Shown piece after piece: positions 42,189-42,513 of a DNA stretch of 42,513 nucleotides. Source of the DNA: Clostridia bacterium (GTDB taxonomy: Bacteria > Bacillota_A > Clostridia > Christensenellales > UBA1242). Each line of letters starts with the position of its first letter. Positions within the stretch are counted from its first letter, which is position 1. The notes beneath the pieces were generated by a model. The model ran no database searches, was not told where the DNA came from, and saw nothing but the letters and a program-made list of their open reading frames with translations. The stretch lies in the NCBI GenBank assembly GCA_028701635.1, contig JAQVQJ010000002.1:1-42513 (forward strand), read 5' to 3'. Position numbers and translations under genes: made by a program.

Positions 42189-42209
42189 TCGAGAGTTCGA
42201 CTCCCTACC
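42188..42209. repeat. Right-end 22-bp repeat, copy 1
   Basis: Identical to copy 2, 35 bp away. Contains GAGTTCGACTCCCTACC, which looks like a tRNA T-arm but cannot form a full stem. The stop codon of recombinase B touches its first base. Candidate attachment sequence. Confidence 0.7.
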
Positions 42210-42222
42210 GTGTAAGAAAAAT

Positions 42223-42244
42223 ATCGAGAGTTCGACTCCCTACC
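42223..42244. repeat. Right-end 22-bp repeat, copy 2 (candidate attR)
   Basis: Second copy. Its end plus two bases (CCTACCAC, 42239-42246) equals 17-24 at the left end. Two tandem copies could record a second insertion, or be paired sites for the two recombinases. Confidence 0.55.
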
Positions 42245-42275
42245 ACAAAAGAAAAGTAAATTATATCTATAAACG

Positions 42276-42320
42276 AAAAAAGTCTGTCTAGAAAGTATTT
42301 CTCTTCCTTGGACAGACTTT
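42276..42320 (-). terminator. Terminator of the tRNA-Cys gene
   Basis: AAGTCTGTC (42280-42288) pairs with GACAGACTT (42311-42319). On the minus strand six T follow. An 8-bp hairpin AATGGCTT / AAGCCATT (42333-42352) lies between it and the tRNA. Confidence 0.7.
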
Positions 42321-42388
42321 TATCTAAAATAAAATGGCTTTATTAAGCCATTAGTTTAATTTATTCACTTACTAATCAAAGATAAGTT

Positions 42389-42462
42389 TGGAGGCCCCGA
42401 CCGGACTTGAACCGACGATGCGGCAGTTGCAGTGCCGAGCCTTACCACTTGGCTACAGGGCC
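42389..42462 (-). tRNA. tRNA-Cys (GCA)
   Basis: On the minus strand the 74-nt gene starts GGCCCTG, which pairs with CGGGGCC of the acceptor stem, followed by U73 and an encoded CCA. Anticodon loop CTGCAAC gives GCA. T-loop GTTCAAGTC. U73 is the known identity base for cysteine. It belongs to the host chromosome and is intact. Confidence 0.95.
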
Positions 42463-42479
42463 TTATTTGACGCTATATC

Positions 42480-42508
42480 ATTATAACGAGATATAGCGTT
42501 TTTGTCAA
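42480..42508 (-). promoter_or_regulatory. Promoter of tRNA-Cys
   Basis: Full consensus on the minus strand: TTGACA (complement of 42503-42508), 17 bp, TATAAT (42480-42485), 17 bp before the tRNA. The region also forms an inverted repeat CGCTATATC / GATATAGCG. Confidence 0.9.
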
Positions 42509-42513
42509 TTAAT

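Noticed and set aside
42188..42244. tRNA gene fragments at the right end
   Set aside because: The T-loop motif is present but the T-stem has mismatches and no acceptor or CCA follows; kept only as repeats.
1..42513. CRISPR array
   Set aside because: No regularly spaced repeats of 25-40 bp; the 79-bp and 34-bp repeats are too few and irregularly spaced.
1..42513. Use of the mycoplasma genetic code (UGA as Trp)
   Set aside because: Genes read fully with the standard code, UGA ends several (e.g. 34527), and Trp is UGG.

Overview
The window is an essentially complete tailed-phage prophage (siphovirus type, HK97-fold capsid, long tape measure) of a low-GC Gram-positive lineage. All large genes except those at the far right lie on the minus strand. 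UGA is used as a stop (for example at 34527) and Trp is UGG, so the mycoplasma/spiroplasma code does not apply. No peptidoglycan hydrolase is present although a holin is. With the low GC this points (inference) to a wall-less host that uses the standard code, such as Acholeplasma or a relative. The right flank is chromosomal: an intact tRNA-Cys(GCA) gene with a consensus promoter.

Layout, right to left in the direction of most transcription. 42188-42388: candidate right attachment region, with a tandem 22-bp repeat followed by the tRNA-Cys terminator. 38759-42188 (+ strand): a conserved promoter element, a small protein and two overlapping large serine recombinases. 37863-38751: genetic switch with a repressor (+) and two operator classes. 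35692-37862 (-): XRE regulator, tyrosine recombinase, antirepressor-like protein, excisionase-like protein. 33454-35684: cytosine methyltransferase and replisome organizer. 32890-33390: zinc metallopeptidase.

20354-32804 is a cargo island of about 12.5 kb cut into blocks by a 79-bp repeat (three near-perfect copies plus one degenerate copy). Block A holds an NPNN-repeat peptide and a 557-aa duplicated-domain protein. Block B is a restriction-modification system with an AlwI-like nuclease, two paralogous m5C methyltransferases and an XRE controller. Block C holds a DUF262/DUF1524 protein, a 66-aa protein, an HNH nuclease and two D12-class adenine methyltransferases.

16245-20290 carries a lipoprotein gene with a disrupted start, a small-terminase-like HTH protein, a ParB-domain methyltransferase, a phage S-adenosylmethionine synthetase and an HNH endonuclease. 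A 690-bp GC-rich structured leader (candidate packaging site plus late promoter) follows. Then comes the late operon: small genes, terminase, portal, protease, capsid, connectors, tail tube, a G/GT chaperone pair made by -1 frameshifting, tape measure, Dit, Tal, upper baseplate protein, a nucleotidyltransferase, a coiled-coil membrane protein and a holin, closed by a terminator at 63-92.

Three features stand out. One promoter-like element (a conserved 24-bp box, exactly 20 bp, then TATAAT or TAAAAT) precedes three operons, including the recombinases, and implies a phage-wide regulator. The phage encodes six DNA methyltransferases and its own SAM synthetase. The 79-bp repeats sit at the joints of the defence cargo, as expected for a module-exchange site.
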